Part shown: piece by piece, positions 8,414-13,643 of the stretch
How positions within the stretch are numbered: position 1 is the stretch's first letter
Layout of the letters: each line of letters begins with the position of its first letter
From: Ignavibacteriaceae bacterium
Lineage (GTDB): Bacteria > Bacteroidota > Ignavibacteria > Ignavibacteriales > Ignavibacteriaceae
Assembly (NCBI GenBank): GCA_013388525.1
Contig: JACAFA010000291.1
Coordinates: 1 to 17,355 of the forward strand
Direction of reading: 5' to 3'
Length of the DNA stretch: 17,355 nt
Program-made: the position numbers and the translations under genes
The notes under the pieces: generated by a model
What the model was told of the DNA's origin: nothing
Databases searched by the model: none
Seen by the model: only the letters and a program-made list of their open reading frames with translations

Positions 8414-10282
8414 TTACTTCTTTCCTTTTTGTTGCCTGGCTTGTTGTTCTGCCGCTTCCATGAGTCTCTGCATAAATCCACTCTTTCTTTTGGATGGATC
8501 TACCGGAACCAATTCAACATCATCTTTTTTCTTATTAATGTAATACTGTTGTGCAATTGAAAACACATTAAACATAAAGTAATACAGGTTTAATCCGGAA
8601 GGAAAAGTCATAAATAAAATTGTAAGCATTATTGGCATCATATAAACCAACGCTTGCTGCTTTGGATCTTTAATAGACATCTTCTGCTGAATAAATGTAG
8701 TGACACCCATAAGAAGAGCAAGTCCGCTGATTTCCTGAACACCAAACAAAGGAAGTTTAAAACCAAGATCATATATTACGTCTGGTACGGATAAATCTGT
8801 TATCCACAATATAAATGGCTGTTGTCGAAGCTCTATCGCCGCCTGAAAAAGTCCCCAGAGTGCAATAAAGATTGGCATCTGTAATAAAATAGGCAAGCAG
8901 CCTCCGGCGGGATTGACCCCGTACGTTTGATATAGCTTCATCGTTTCTTTGTTCATTTTTTGTGGGTCATCTTTAAACTTTTCTTTTAGCTCGGTTATCT
9001 TGGGCTGCAGCAGTTGCATTTTTTTCATTGACTGGAAACTTTTCCGCGTCAACGGATATACAACAATCTTAATTATCAGGGAGAACACGATAATCACAAA
9101 ACCATAATTAGGAATAAACCGGTTTAAGAATTTAAATAGGGGTAGTAGTAAATATTCTGCAATTGGACGAACGACAAATTTCAATCCAAAGAACGTTCCA
9201 AAGTCAACGAGCGCTGTAAGGTTTAAACTAATCTGTTTTAATAAATCATAGTCAACCGGGCCGATGTATATGTTTATTTTTTTGTTTTCTACAGCTGAAC
9301 CTTTAAATGGCATTACCAGTCTGGTACTATATAATTCTTTCAAACCCAAATTTTTAGTTGGAAAGGTTTGTCCTTCTACATAAGCTCCCTCTACTTGTGT
9401 TGGATCTGCAGGAATCATTATCGCGGCAAAATATTTGTTTCGGACAGCCACCCAATCAACTCTTCCATTAAAATCCTTGCTGATTTTTTCTCCATCTCCC
9501 GGAGCATCAATTACAACTTTTTCATCGCCATAATATAAGTCTGCACTTGAAAAACCAGCTTCGTTCGTGCTGTTTTTTTCCACAAACCTAATTCCTGATT
9601 CCCAGACAACATCATAGGTGTTGTCAGTAATAAGCCCATTAAATCCGTTGAATTCAATTTCTGTTTGAATTAAATAAGTTCCATTTTTAAAGAAGTATTT
9701 TTTATTAATTGACTTATCGGAATCAAGCTCCATTCGAAAAGTAATCAATAAAGAATCGTTATCTTTTAATACGTGCCTGTCCAGCGATTCTGTTTCAAAA
9801 CCAAGAATGCCAGTATTGATAGCCTTTCCTTCTGTGCTTATAAATGATATGTTGTACGGGTTACCTAAAGAATGGTTAATTAGCTGAACAGAGTGTTTGT
9901 AATAATCTTTGTTTTCTGTAATGCCAGCAGAATACCAGTTGTTAAATTCTTTTAGAAAAACTTTATGAAAATTTCCTCCCATTGTTGAGAGTTCATATAT
10001 AGCAAGGTCTGTTTCAATTGAAATAATTCTTCCGGATTCGACATTTTTTTGAGAAAACATTCCCAGTGGGGTATCTTCTGGTAAGTTTTGATCTGTTTTT
10101 TTTTGTGAAATTTTTTCTCTTTCCTGATCCGGCTTTGGAAGGTCTTCTTGCTGGCTTTTGATAACTGACGTAGTGTCTTTGTCAGTTCTCGATTGTTCAT
10201 TACGTTCGGGTGTATTTATAAAAAGCCATACTACCAGGATTGCTCCAATTAGTATAAAGGCAATTGTTGTGTTTCTATCCAA
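8414..10282 (-). CDS. yidC: Membrane protein insertase YidC
   Basis: A 622-residue protein of Bacteroidota-type YidC, which inserts and folds inner-membrane proteins alone or with SecYEG. One membrane segment spans about residues 6-23, followed by a charged linker rich in Lys, Glu and Gln (25-75) and a large periplasmic domain (about 80-345). The conserved 60-kDa insertase core begins near 362, with membrane helices near 393-410, 462-483, 518-533 and 548-578. Arg413 in YPLTRKS is the hydrophilic-groove arginine, and VNPAGGCLPILLQMPIF (456-472) is a signature. The start is TTG at 10282: it gives MDRNT, the usual beginning in related proteins, and a stop lies just upstream in frame. It sits 42 bases after rnpA; yidD, often found between them, is absent. 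A basic C-terminal tail (596-622) may contact ribosomes. Confidence 0.96.
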   Translation of the reverse strand: MDRNTTIAFILIGAILVVWLFINTPERNEQSRTDKDTTSVIKSQQEDLPKPDQEREKISQKKTDQNLPEDTPLGMFSQKNVESGRIISIETDLAIYELSTMGGNFHKVFLKEFNNWYSAGITENKDYYKHSVQLINHSLGNPYNISFISTEGKAINTGILGFETESLDRHVLKDNDSLLITFRMELDSDKSINKKYFFKNGTYLIQTEIEFNGFNGLITDNTYDVVWESGIRFVEKNSTNEAGFSSADLYYGDEKVVIDAPGDGEKISKDFNGRVDWVAVRNKYFAAIMIPADPTQVEGAYVEGQTFPTKNLGLKELYSTRLVMPFKGSAVENKKINIYIGPVDYDLLKQISLNLTALVDFGTFFGLKFVVRPIAEYLLLPLFKFLNRFIPNYGFVIIVFSLIIKIVVYPLTRKSFQSMKKMQLLQPKITELKEKFKDDPQKMNKETMKLYQTYGVNPAGGCLPILLQMPIFIALWGLFQAAIELRQQPFILWITDLSVPDVIYDLGFKLPLFGVQEISGLALLMGVTTFIQQKMSIKDPKQQALVYMMPIMLTILFMTFPSGLNLYYFMFNVFSIAQQYYINKKKDDVELVPVDPSKRKSGFMQRLMEAAEQQARQQKGKK

Positions 10283-10324
10283 TCTTTATCGCTCGATTCT
10301 GTTGATTAATAACATACTCAATTT

Positions 10325-10744
10325 TTACCTATCAATATCGTAAAGAGAATCGCCTGTTAATTTTTTTATTACATCCAGCACGGAAGGATTCAAATCATTA
10401 AGAAAATTTTTCTTACTGTTTTTTTGGTTAAGCAAGTATGGTGAAAAAACGATTTTAATTCCTGTGTTTTTCTTATTAACTAATTCATGAAACAAAGCAC
10501 TATTAAGTTTAAGCGATTCTTTTAGTATTCTTTTTACTCTGTTTCTCCAAACGCTGTTTCCCTTTTTTGAAGGAATAACCAGTCCTACTTCTATTTTGTG
10601 TTTTCTGTCATTAAAAATAAACTGGGCTTTAATTCTTTTGTCCGTTGATAAAATTACCCTGCCATATTTATAAATCTTTTCAAAATCACTTTTACTTTTA
10701 ATTTTATCAAAGGGATCTTTCACGCCCGGGTTATCCTGGTTCAA
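10325..10744 (-). CDS. rnpA: Ribonuclease P protein component
   Basis: A 139-residue protein whose central GNSVWRNRVKRILKES (62-77) is the RNR signature of the RNase P protein, the subunit that helps the M1-type RNA cleave tRNA leaders. The conserved Lys/Phe pattern KIKSKSDFEKIYKYGR (14-29) matches the N-terminal strand of the family. There is no ATG anywhere in the reading frame. The first possible start is TTG at 10744, three bases after the rpmH stop and in the same frame; an alternative is GTG at 10723, seven codons in, which would give 132 residues and a more usual N terminus. Neither has a strong Shine-Dalgarno sequence. Reinitiation after rpmH would explain both. The C-terminal 35 residues are longer than usual and not recognised. 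Confidence 0.93.
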   Translation of the reverse strand: MNQDNPGVKDPFDKIKSKSDFEKIYKYGRVILSTDKRIKAQFIFNDRKHKIEVGLVIPSKKGNSVWRNRVKRILKESLKLNSALFHELVNKKNTGIKIVFSPYLLNQKNSKKNFLNDLNPSVLDVIKKLTGDSLYDIDR

Positions 10745-10747
10745 AGG

Positions 10748-10891
10748 TTATTCATCACTAACCGTGAGTCTTTTCCTGCCTTTTGATCTTCTTCTTGAAA
10801 GCACGGTTCTTCCGTTTTTTGTTTTCATTCTTTCACGGAAACCATGTTTGTTTTTACGCTTTCTATTGCTTGGTTGATATGTACGTTTCAT
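10748..10891 (-). CDS. rpmH: 50S ribosomal protein L34
   Basis: A 47-codon gene beginning [18 protein letters not shown], the unmistakable L34 start, and continuing [18 protein letters not shown] to a basic tail that ends LTVSDE. L34 is a small rRNA-binding protein of the large subunit; the length is normal. The ATG at 10891 is preceded by AGGAGA at 10896-10901, the clearest ribosome-binding site on this strand. The gene heads the leftward block rpmH-rnpA-yidC, which in most bacteria lies next to dnaA and the origin, as it does here. rnpA follows after TAA and a single CCT codon without change of frame. Confidence 0.98.
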   Translation of the reverse strand: MKRTYQPSNRKRKNKHGFRERMKTKNGRTVLSRRRSKGRKRLTVSDE

Positions 10892-10919
10892 TACTTCTCC
10901 TATTTCATTAAAAAGAAAA

Positions 10920-10950
10920 CAAAAATACTTGCTTATGCTGTTATTATCAA
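10920..10950 (-). promoter_or_regulatory. Probable rpmH promoter, Bacteroidota-type TTG-N20-TATTTTTG
   Basis: Read on the minus strand, TTG (complement of 10948-10950) is followed after exactly 20 bases by TATTTTTG (complement of 10920-10927). That fits the Bacteroidota consensus TTTG/TTG, 19-21 bases, TAnnTTTG at -33 and -7. Transcription would begin near 10915, leaving a leader of about 24 bases that contains the AGGAGA site. Two other genes in the window have the same spacing, which strengthens the call. Confidence 0.65.
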
Positions 10951-11065
10951 GAATGATTGTTGTCTCTTCTTTTATTCATAAATAGTTGAAGTCCTTTTGC
11001 AAAATTAATTTGCTATACAATCAACTATGTATTATTTTCTTACTAAGAAAGGGCGAACATTTATA

Positions 11066-11079
11066 TGTTGATAAGTTGT
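11066..11079 (+). repeat. Origin-region 14-base element, copy 1 (TGTTGATAAGTTGT)
   Basis: This copy differs at one base from the copy at 12791-12804 and at two bases from the copy at 11218-11231. Its first nine bases read TTATCAACA on the minus strand, one mismatch from the DnaA box TTATCCACA. It may be a DnaA site with conserved flanks, or a site for another protein. Confidence 0.55.
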
Positions 11080-11093
11080 GAATTTCTTGTTCT

Positions 11094-11110
11094 TGTGAAA
11101 AGGTTTCACA
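11094..11110. repeat. Perfect dyad TGTGAAA-AGG-TTTCACA
   Basis: Seven-base arms with a three-base centre. Both arms end in the TCACA/TGTGA core shared with DnaA boxes, so it could be a pair of weak, inverted DnaA sites (CTTTTCACA on the minus strand has one mismatch to TTWTNCACA). It also has the shape of an operator for a dimeric regulator such as a CRP/FNR-like protein. Confidence 0.5.
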
Positions 11111-11150
11111 TTTTAATTTTACAACAAGTTCTTTTGAAATGGCCGGGTCG

Positions 11151-11159
11151 TGTGTAAAA
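11151..11159 (-). promoter_or_regulatory. DnaA-box-like site (TTTTACACA on minus strand)
   Basis: The minus-strand sequence TTTTACACA fits the relaxed DnaA consensus TTWTNCACA. It lies just after a GC-rich patch (11141-11150) in otherwise AT-rich DNA. A single match could be chance; its value comes from the cluster around it. Confidence 0.4.
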
Positions 11160-11194
11160 AAATATTGTTAAAGTCTTCAACTTATTGATTTATA

Positions 11195-11221
11195 TGGGCT
11201 TGCCCAACATCACCTGATGTT
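11195..11221. repeat. Two abutting perfect dyads (TGGGC-TT-GCCCA and AACATCA-CC-TGATGTT)
   Basis: The first dyad (11195-11206) has five-base arms and the second (11206-11221) seven-base arms, each around a two-base centre; they share base 11206. Such short centres are more typical of protein-binding dyads than of RNA hairpins. No gene or promoter call explains them. Confidence 0.45.
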
Positions 11222-11231
11222 TATAACTTGT
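11218..11231 (+). repeat. Origin-region 14-base element, copy 2 (TGTTTATAACTTGT)
   Basis: Thirteen of 14 bases match the copy on the other side of dnaA at 12791-12804, and the first nine bases (TGTTTATAA) are identical there. It overlaps the right arm of the neighbouring dyad. The nearby AACTTGTTTGTAA (11225-11237) is also the inverse, with one extra base, of TTACAACAAGTT at 11119-11130. Confidence 0.5.
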
Positions 11232-11235
11232 TTGT

Positions 11236-11273
11236 AACCCCGGGTTCCGAATTACCTGTTTTTTAAAATTCGG
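11236..11273. repeat. Two adjacent dyads (AACCC-C-GGGTT, then CCGAATT-N13-AATTCGG)
   Basis: The dyad at 11236-11246 has five-base arms around one C. The next, 11247-11253 against 11267-11273, has perfect seven-base arms around 13 bases. The second could fold as a hairpin, but it lies upstream of the likely dnaA transcription start, so it is more probably an operator or origin element than an attenuator. Confidence 0.45.
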
Positions 11274-11283
11274 CCCTTAATAC

Positions 11284-11291
11284 TATCTTTG
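11284..11291 (+). promoter_or_regulatory. Possible dnaA promoter -7 element TATCTTTG
   Basis: TATCTTTG matches TAnnTTTG fully. The -33 element at the expected distance is only TTT (within the T run at 11259-11264), so the match is weaker than for rpmH. Transcription would start near 11296, giving a leader of about 24 bases that contains the DnaA box. Confidence 0.45.
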
Positions 11292-11305
11292 CTTAAATCT
11301 TAATG

Positions 11306-11314
11306 TGTGGATAA
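11306..11314 (-). promoter_or_regulatory. Consensus DnaA box (TTATCCACA) just before dnaA start
   Basis: The plus strand reads TGTGGATAA, the exact complement of TTATCCACA. It lies six bases before the dnaA ATG at 11320 and just after the proposed transcription start, so bound DnaA would block transcription of its own gene. DnaA autoregulation through such a box is known in other bacteria; here it is inferred. Confidence 0.7.
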
Positions 11315-11319
11315 GTGTG

Positions 11320-12720
11320 ATGGAAGCTCTACAAATTACAGAAAAAATTACTCATGAAGAACCTGTGTCTGTCTGGAAAGCATGCCTTTTAAAAATTAAG
11401 GAAAATGTTTCTATGATGACTTATAACACATGGTTCCTGCCTATCAAGCCAATAGAGCTTCTGGATTCCACATTAAAGGTACAGATACCTAGTCAATTTT
11501 TTTGGGAGTGGATAGACGAACATTTTAATGCATTAATTACAAAATCGATTACTGAGGTGCTTGGTAAAAATGCAAAACTTACATACGTAATTGCAGAAGA
11601 TATGTCTTTTGTTGATAACCAAAATCGTTTTTCTGAAAATAATAATCCAACTATACTGGCGGAAAAACCCAAACCAAAACATACATTTGAATCAAACTTA
11701 AATCCAAGGTATACGTTTGATAATTTTATTAAGGGAGAAGGAAATCAATTAGCAAGAGCTGCGGCAGGAGCCATAAGCGATAACCCCGGTGGAACTTCTT
11801 TTAATCCTTTGTTTCTATATGGAGGAGTTGGACTCGGAAAAACACATCTGATACAGGCAATAGGAAATCAAATCGTTAATAATTTTCCTGAAAAAAAAGT
11901 TATATATCTGTCCTCTGATATTTTTACCGTAGAATTTGTTGAGTCTATTCAGTCAAACAAAGTAAATGAGTTTTCTAACTTTTACAGAAGTATGGATGTG
12001 CTTATAATTGATGATATTCAATTTCTAATCGGAAAAGAAAAAACCCAGGATCTTTTTTTCCATATTTTTAATACGTTACATCAATCGAGAAAGCAAATAA
12101 TCCTATCCAGTGATAAGCCGCCCAAAGATTTAAAGGGTCTTGATGAAAGATTGATTTCAAGATTTCAGTGGGGATTAACCGCCGATATACAGCCTCCGGA
12201 ATTGGAAACGAGAATAGCTATCTTGAAAAGAAAGGCTGATACCTATGGAATGCTTGTCTCTAACGAAATATTGGAGTACATAGCTACAAACATTACTTCA
12301 AACATCAGGGAGCTTGAGGGTTGTCTTATAAAATTACTTGCCAGTGTATCTTTAAGTTCAAAGGAAATTACTTTTGACCTTGCCAAAAAGACTGTTAAAG
12401 AAATTGCTACAGACAGAAAAACCAGCACTATTACTATCGAAAATATCACCAAAGTAGTTTGTGATCATCTTGGTGTTGCGGAAAACAAAATCAGAGATAA
12501 AACCCGTAAAAAGGAAATAGTTCTTGCCAGGCAAATTGCAATGTATTTGGCAAAAGATTTAACTATTTCTTCTTTAAAGACTATCGGACTGCATTTTGGT
12601 GGAAGGGATCACTCAACTGTTATACATGCATGCAATTCAATAGAAGAATATAAAAGTAAAGACCATTCATTTTGTAATCTTATAGACGAAATTAAAAATA
12701 AGGTTGAATTGGCAAATTGA
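11320..12720 (+). CDS. dnaA: Chromosomal replication initiator protein DnaA
   Basis: A 466-residue protein of normal length. Domain I (about 15-95) starts with VWKACLLKIKENV and contains NTWFLPIKPIEL, the surface that binds helicase and DnaA partners. A short linker (95-128) leads to the AAA+ domain: Walker A GGVGLGKTH at 168-176, Walker B LIIDDIQF at 228-235, and the arginine-finger motif LISRF with Arg281. The C-terminal DNA-binding domain carries GGRDHSTVIHA at 427-437, which reads the DnaA box. I chose the ATG at 11320; an in-frame GTG at 11305 would add five residues encoded by the DnaA box itself (VWISV) and is less likely. No clear Shine-Dalgarno site is present. The gene is separated from dnaN by a lipoprotein gene and 382 gene-free bases, unlike the usual dnaA-dnaN operon. 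Confidence 0.98.
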   Translation: MEALQITEKITHEEPVSVWKACLLKIKENVSMMTYNTWFLPIKPIELLDSTLKVQIPSQFFWEWIDEHFNALITKSITEVLGKNAKLTYVIAEDMSFVDNQNRFSENNNPTILAEKPKPKHTFESNLNPRYTFDNFIKGEGNQLARAAAGAISDNPGGTSFNPLFLYGGVGLGKTHLIQAIGNQIVNNFPEKKVIYLSSDIFTVEFVESIQSNKVNEFSNFYRSMDVLIIDDIQFLIGKEKTQDLFFHIFNTLHQSRKQIILSSDKPPKDLKGLDERLISRFQWGLTADIQPPELETRIAILKRKADTYGMLVSNEILEYIATNITSNIRELEGCLIKLLASVSLSSKEITFDLAKKTVKEIATDRKTSTITIENITKVVCDHLGVAENKIRDKTRKKEIVLARQIAMYLAKDLTISSLKTIGLHFGGRDHSTVIHACNSIEEYKSKDHSFCNLIDEIKNKVELAN

Positions 12721-12758
12721 TGATTCTTTTATTCAGAACTTCTAAACCTTTTTAAATT

Positions 12759-12778
12759 GTTAATTAATAGTAATTAAC
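12759..12778. repeat. Perfect AT-rich dyad GTTAATTA-ATAG-TAATTAAC
   Basis: Eight-base arms around ATAG. An overlapping longer-range pair, AATTGTT at 12755-12761 and AACAATT at 12781-12787, could form instead. It starts 38 bases after the dnaA stop and has no T run, so it would be a weak terminator; a role in DNA unwinding or protein binding is as likely. Confidence 0.4.
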
Positions 12779-12790
12779 CAAACAATTGCT

Positions 12791-12804
12791 TGTTTATAAG
12801 TTGT
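12791..12804 (+). repeat. Origin-region 14-base element, copy 3 (TGTTTATAAGTTGT)
   Basis: It differs from copy 1 (11066-11079) at one base and from copy 2 (11218-11231) at one base. It is the only copy right of dnaA and forms the left half of an inverted pair with the partial copy that overlaps its end. Confidence 0.55.
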
Positions 12805-12815
12805 ACTTATCAACC
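12802..12815 (-). repeat. Partial inverted copy of the 14-base element (GGTTGATAAGTACA)
   Basis: On the minus strand, GTTGATAAGT is identical to ten bases of copy 1. Facing copy 3, it creates the perfect dyad ATAAGT-TGT-ACTTAT at 12796-12810. Two boxes head to head in this way suggest a dimer or cooperative binding site. Confidence 0.45.
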
Positions 12816-13024
12816 TCACGTTCAGTATCTAAGATATACCAATAAAATCCAAACTAGTTATTAAGTATGCCGGTTTTCATAAGTGTTTTATTGTTAGTGA
12901 CTTGCTGAACTATTAACATACCAACACGGTAATAATTACTATTATTTAGTAAAAATATACCTTATAATTAATAAATGTGGTGTTTATTTCTCGGAACAAT
13001 CAGTATGAATACATAAAATCTTTG

Positions 13025-13055
13025 TTGATTTATAGTGATTTTTGGTCTATTTTTT
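13025..13055 (+). promoter_or_regulatory. Probable promoter of the lipoprotein gene, TTG-N20-TATTTTTT
   Basis: TTG at 13025-13027 is followed after exactly 20 bases by TATTTTTT at 13048-13055 (a G follows). This is one base off TAnnTTTG with ideal spacing. The leader would be about 40 bases and includes the ribosome-binding site GGAAGAAGAG just before the ATG. Confidence 0.5.
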
Positions 13056-13102
13056 GTTCATAGTATATTAAAAAAATCAAAATAACAATAGGAAGAAGAG
13101 AT

Positions 13103-13507
13103 ATGAAACATATTTTAAATTCATTTTTGTTAATAACTCTGGCTCTGATATTACTAAGTTGTTCTGATGGTCCAATAAATAAGATAATAATTGATAATAA
13201 AGCTGCTGGAGATATTTATCTGAGTTTTAGAGGATCAGAAATCGCTGTTGCGAGCGGTGAAACAATTGAAATTGAAAACATAGATAAAGGTGAGTATGAA
13301 TACGAAACCGTTTTTTCTATTCCTGCTGGTGCAACAGAATTTTCATCTGATGGTGAAATGTCGGGGACCTTTAATCTAAGAGCAGGTACAAAAATATTAG
13401 TTATTTACACAAGCGTATTTGATCAGGAAGGAACATATACGATTTATGCCTCTGTAACCAGCTCCGATGATGTAAATTGGGAAGAGATAAATCCTATAAA
13501 TCCCTAA
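13103..13507 (+). CDS. Small lipoprotein of unknown function between dnaA and dnaN
   Basis: The 134-residue product starts with a lipoprotein signal peptide: MKH, a hydrophobic stretch, then the lipobox LLSC with Cys20 as the expected lipid-bearing residue. The next residues, SDGP, have Asp at +3; what that means for sorting in this phylum is not clear. The remaining 114 residues look rich in beta strand (alternating patterns such as KIIIDNKAAGDIYLSF and KILVIYTSVF), have many acidic residues and no further cysteine, and resemble a small Ig-like or beta-sandwich domain. I do not recognise the family. The ATG has a good ribosome-binding site (GGAAGAAGAG) and its own promoter and terminator can be seen, so it is an independent unit. 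Its position between dnaA and dnaN is unusual; nothing in the sequence ties it to replication. Confidence 0.8.
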   Translation: MKHILNSFLLITLALILLSCSDGPINKIIIDNKAAGDIYLSFRGSEIAVASGETIEIENIDKGEYEYETVFSIPAGATEFSSDGEMSGTFNLRAGTKILVIYTSVFDQEGTYTIYASVTSSDDVNWEEINPINP

Positions 13508-13559
13508 TAATATATAAAAAAATACTTAACCGGTTTTAATAATACCTTTTCCATCCTAC

Positions 13560-13583
13560 TTAAGCGCACCTCGGTGCGCTTAA
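13560..13583 (+). terminator. Strong hairpin after the lipoprotein gene
   Basis: Arms TTAAGCGCACC (13560-13570) and GGTGCGCTTAA (13573-13583) pair perfectly over 11 bases around TC; in RNA the loop would open to CUCG or so. It lies 52 bases after the lipoprotein stop and just before the dnaN promoter. No T run follows directly on either strand, so it is not a textbook intrinsic terminator, but its place between two units supports that role. Confidence 0.6.
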
Positions 13584-13588
13584 AATCG

Positions 13589-13619
13589 TTGTTATTCCCT
13601 ATCTTTTTTAGTATTTTTC
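13589..13619 (+). promoter_or_regulatory. Probable dnaN promoter, TTG-N20-TATTTTTC
   Basis: TTG at 13589-13591 is followed after exactly 20 bases by TATTTTTC at 13612-13619, one base off TAnnTTTG. Transcription would begin near 13624. The leader of about 20 bases holds AGGAGA at 13631-13636, well placed for the dnaN ATG. It would drive dnaN-recF-dciA-gyrB. Confidence 0.5.
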
Positions 13620-13643
13620 TATGCTTTAATAGGAGAGCAATTA

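Larger units (their letters stand above)
10892..11319. other. Gene-free rpmH-dnaA intergenic region; best oriC candidate
   Basis: No credible gene lies in this 428-base stretch. It separates the leftward rpmH-rnpA-yidC block from the rightward dnaA gene, the classic position of a bacterial origin. It contains a consensus DnaA box at 11306-11314, a box matching TTWTNCACA at 11151-11159, a one-mismatch box (TTATCAACA on the minus strand) at 11066-11074, two copies of a 14-base element, and a run of perfect dyads between 11094 and 11273. It also holds the promoters of rpmH and, probably, of dnaA. That this is oriC is inference from position and boxes; I could not compute GC skew. Confidence 0.55.
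12721..13102. other. Gene-free AT-rich region after dnaA; possible second origin part
   Basis: I find no credible gene in these 382 bases. They hold two dyads (12759-12778 and 12796-12810), a third copy of the 14-base element with a partial inverted copy facing it, a box with one mismatch to TTATNCACA at 12729-12737 (TTATTCAGA), and further AT-only dyads near 12930-12955. The lipoprotein promoter is at the right end. AT-rich DNA with boxes on both sides of dnaA occurs in bipartite origins such as that of Bacillus subtilis; whether this is one is inference. Confidence 0.4.

Noticed and set aside
11305..11319. GTG at 11305 as the dnaA start
   Set aside because: The extra codons are the DnaA box itself, and the ATG at 11320 gives the usual N terminus; a GTG at 11317 is likewise less likely than the adjacent ATG.
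12243..12452. 69-codon minus-strand open frame inside dnaA
   Set aside because: Hydrophobic-looking translation, but it is antisense to the dnaA DNA-binding and sensor region and has no ribosome-binding site.
10892..13102. Mobile element, CRISPR array or iteron plasmid origin in the gaps around dnaA
   Set aside because: There are no transposase fragments, no regular spaced repeats and no plasmid Rep gene; the surrounding genes are chromosomal core genes.
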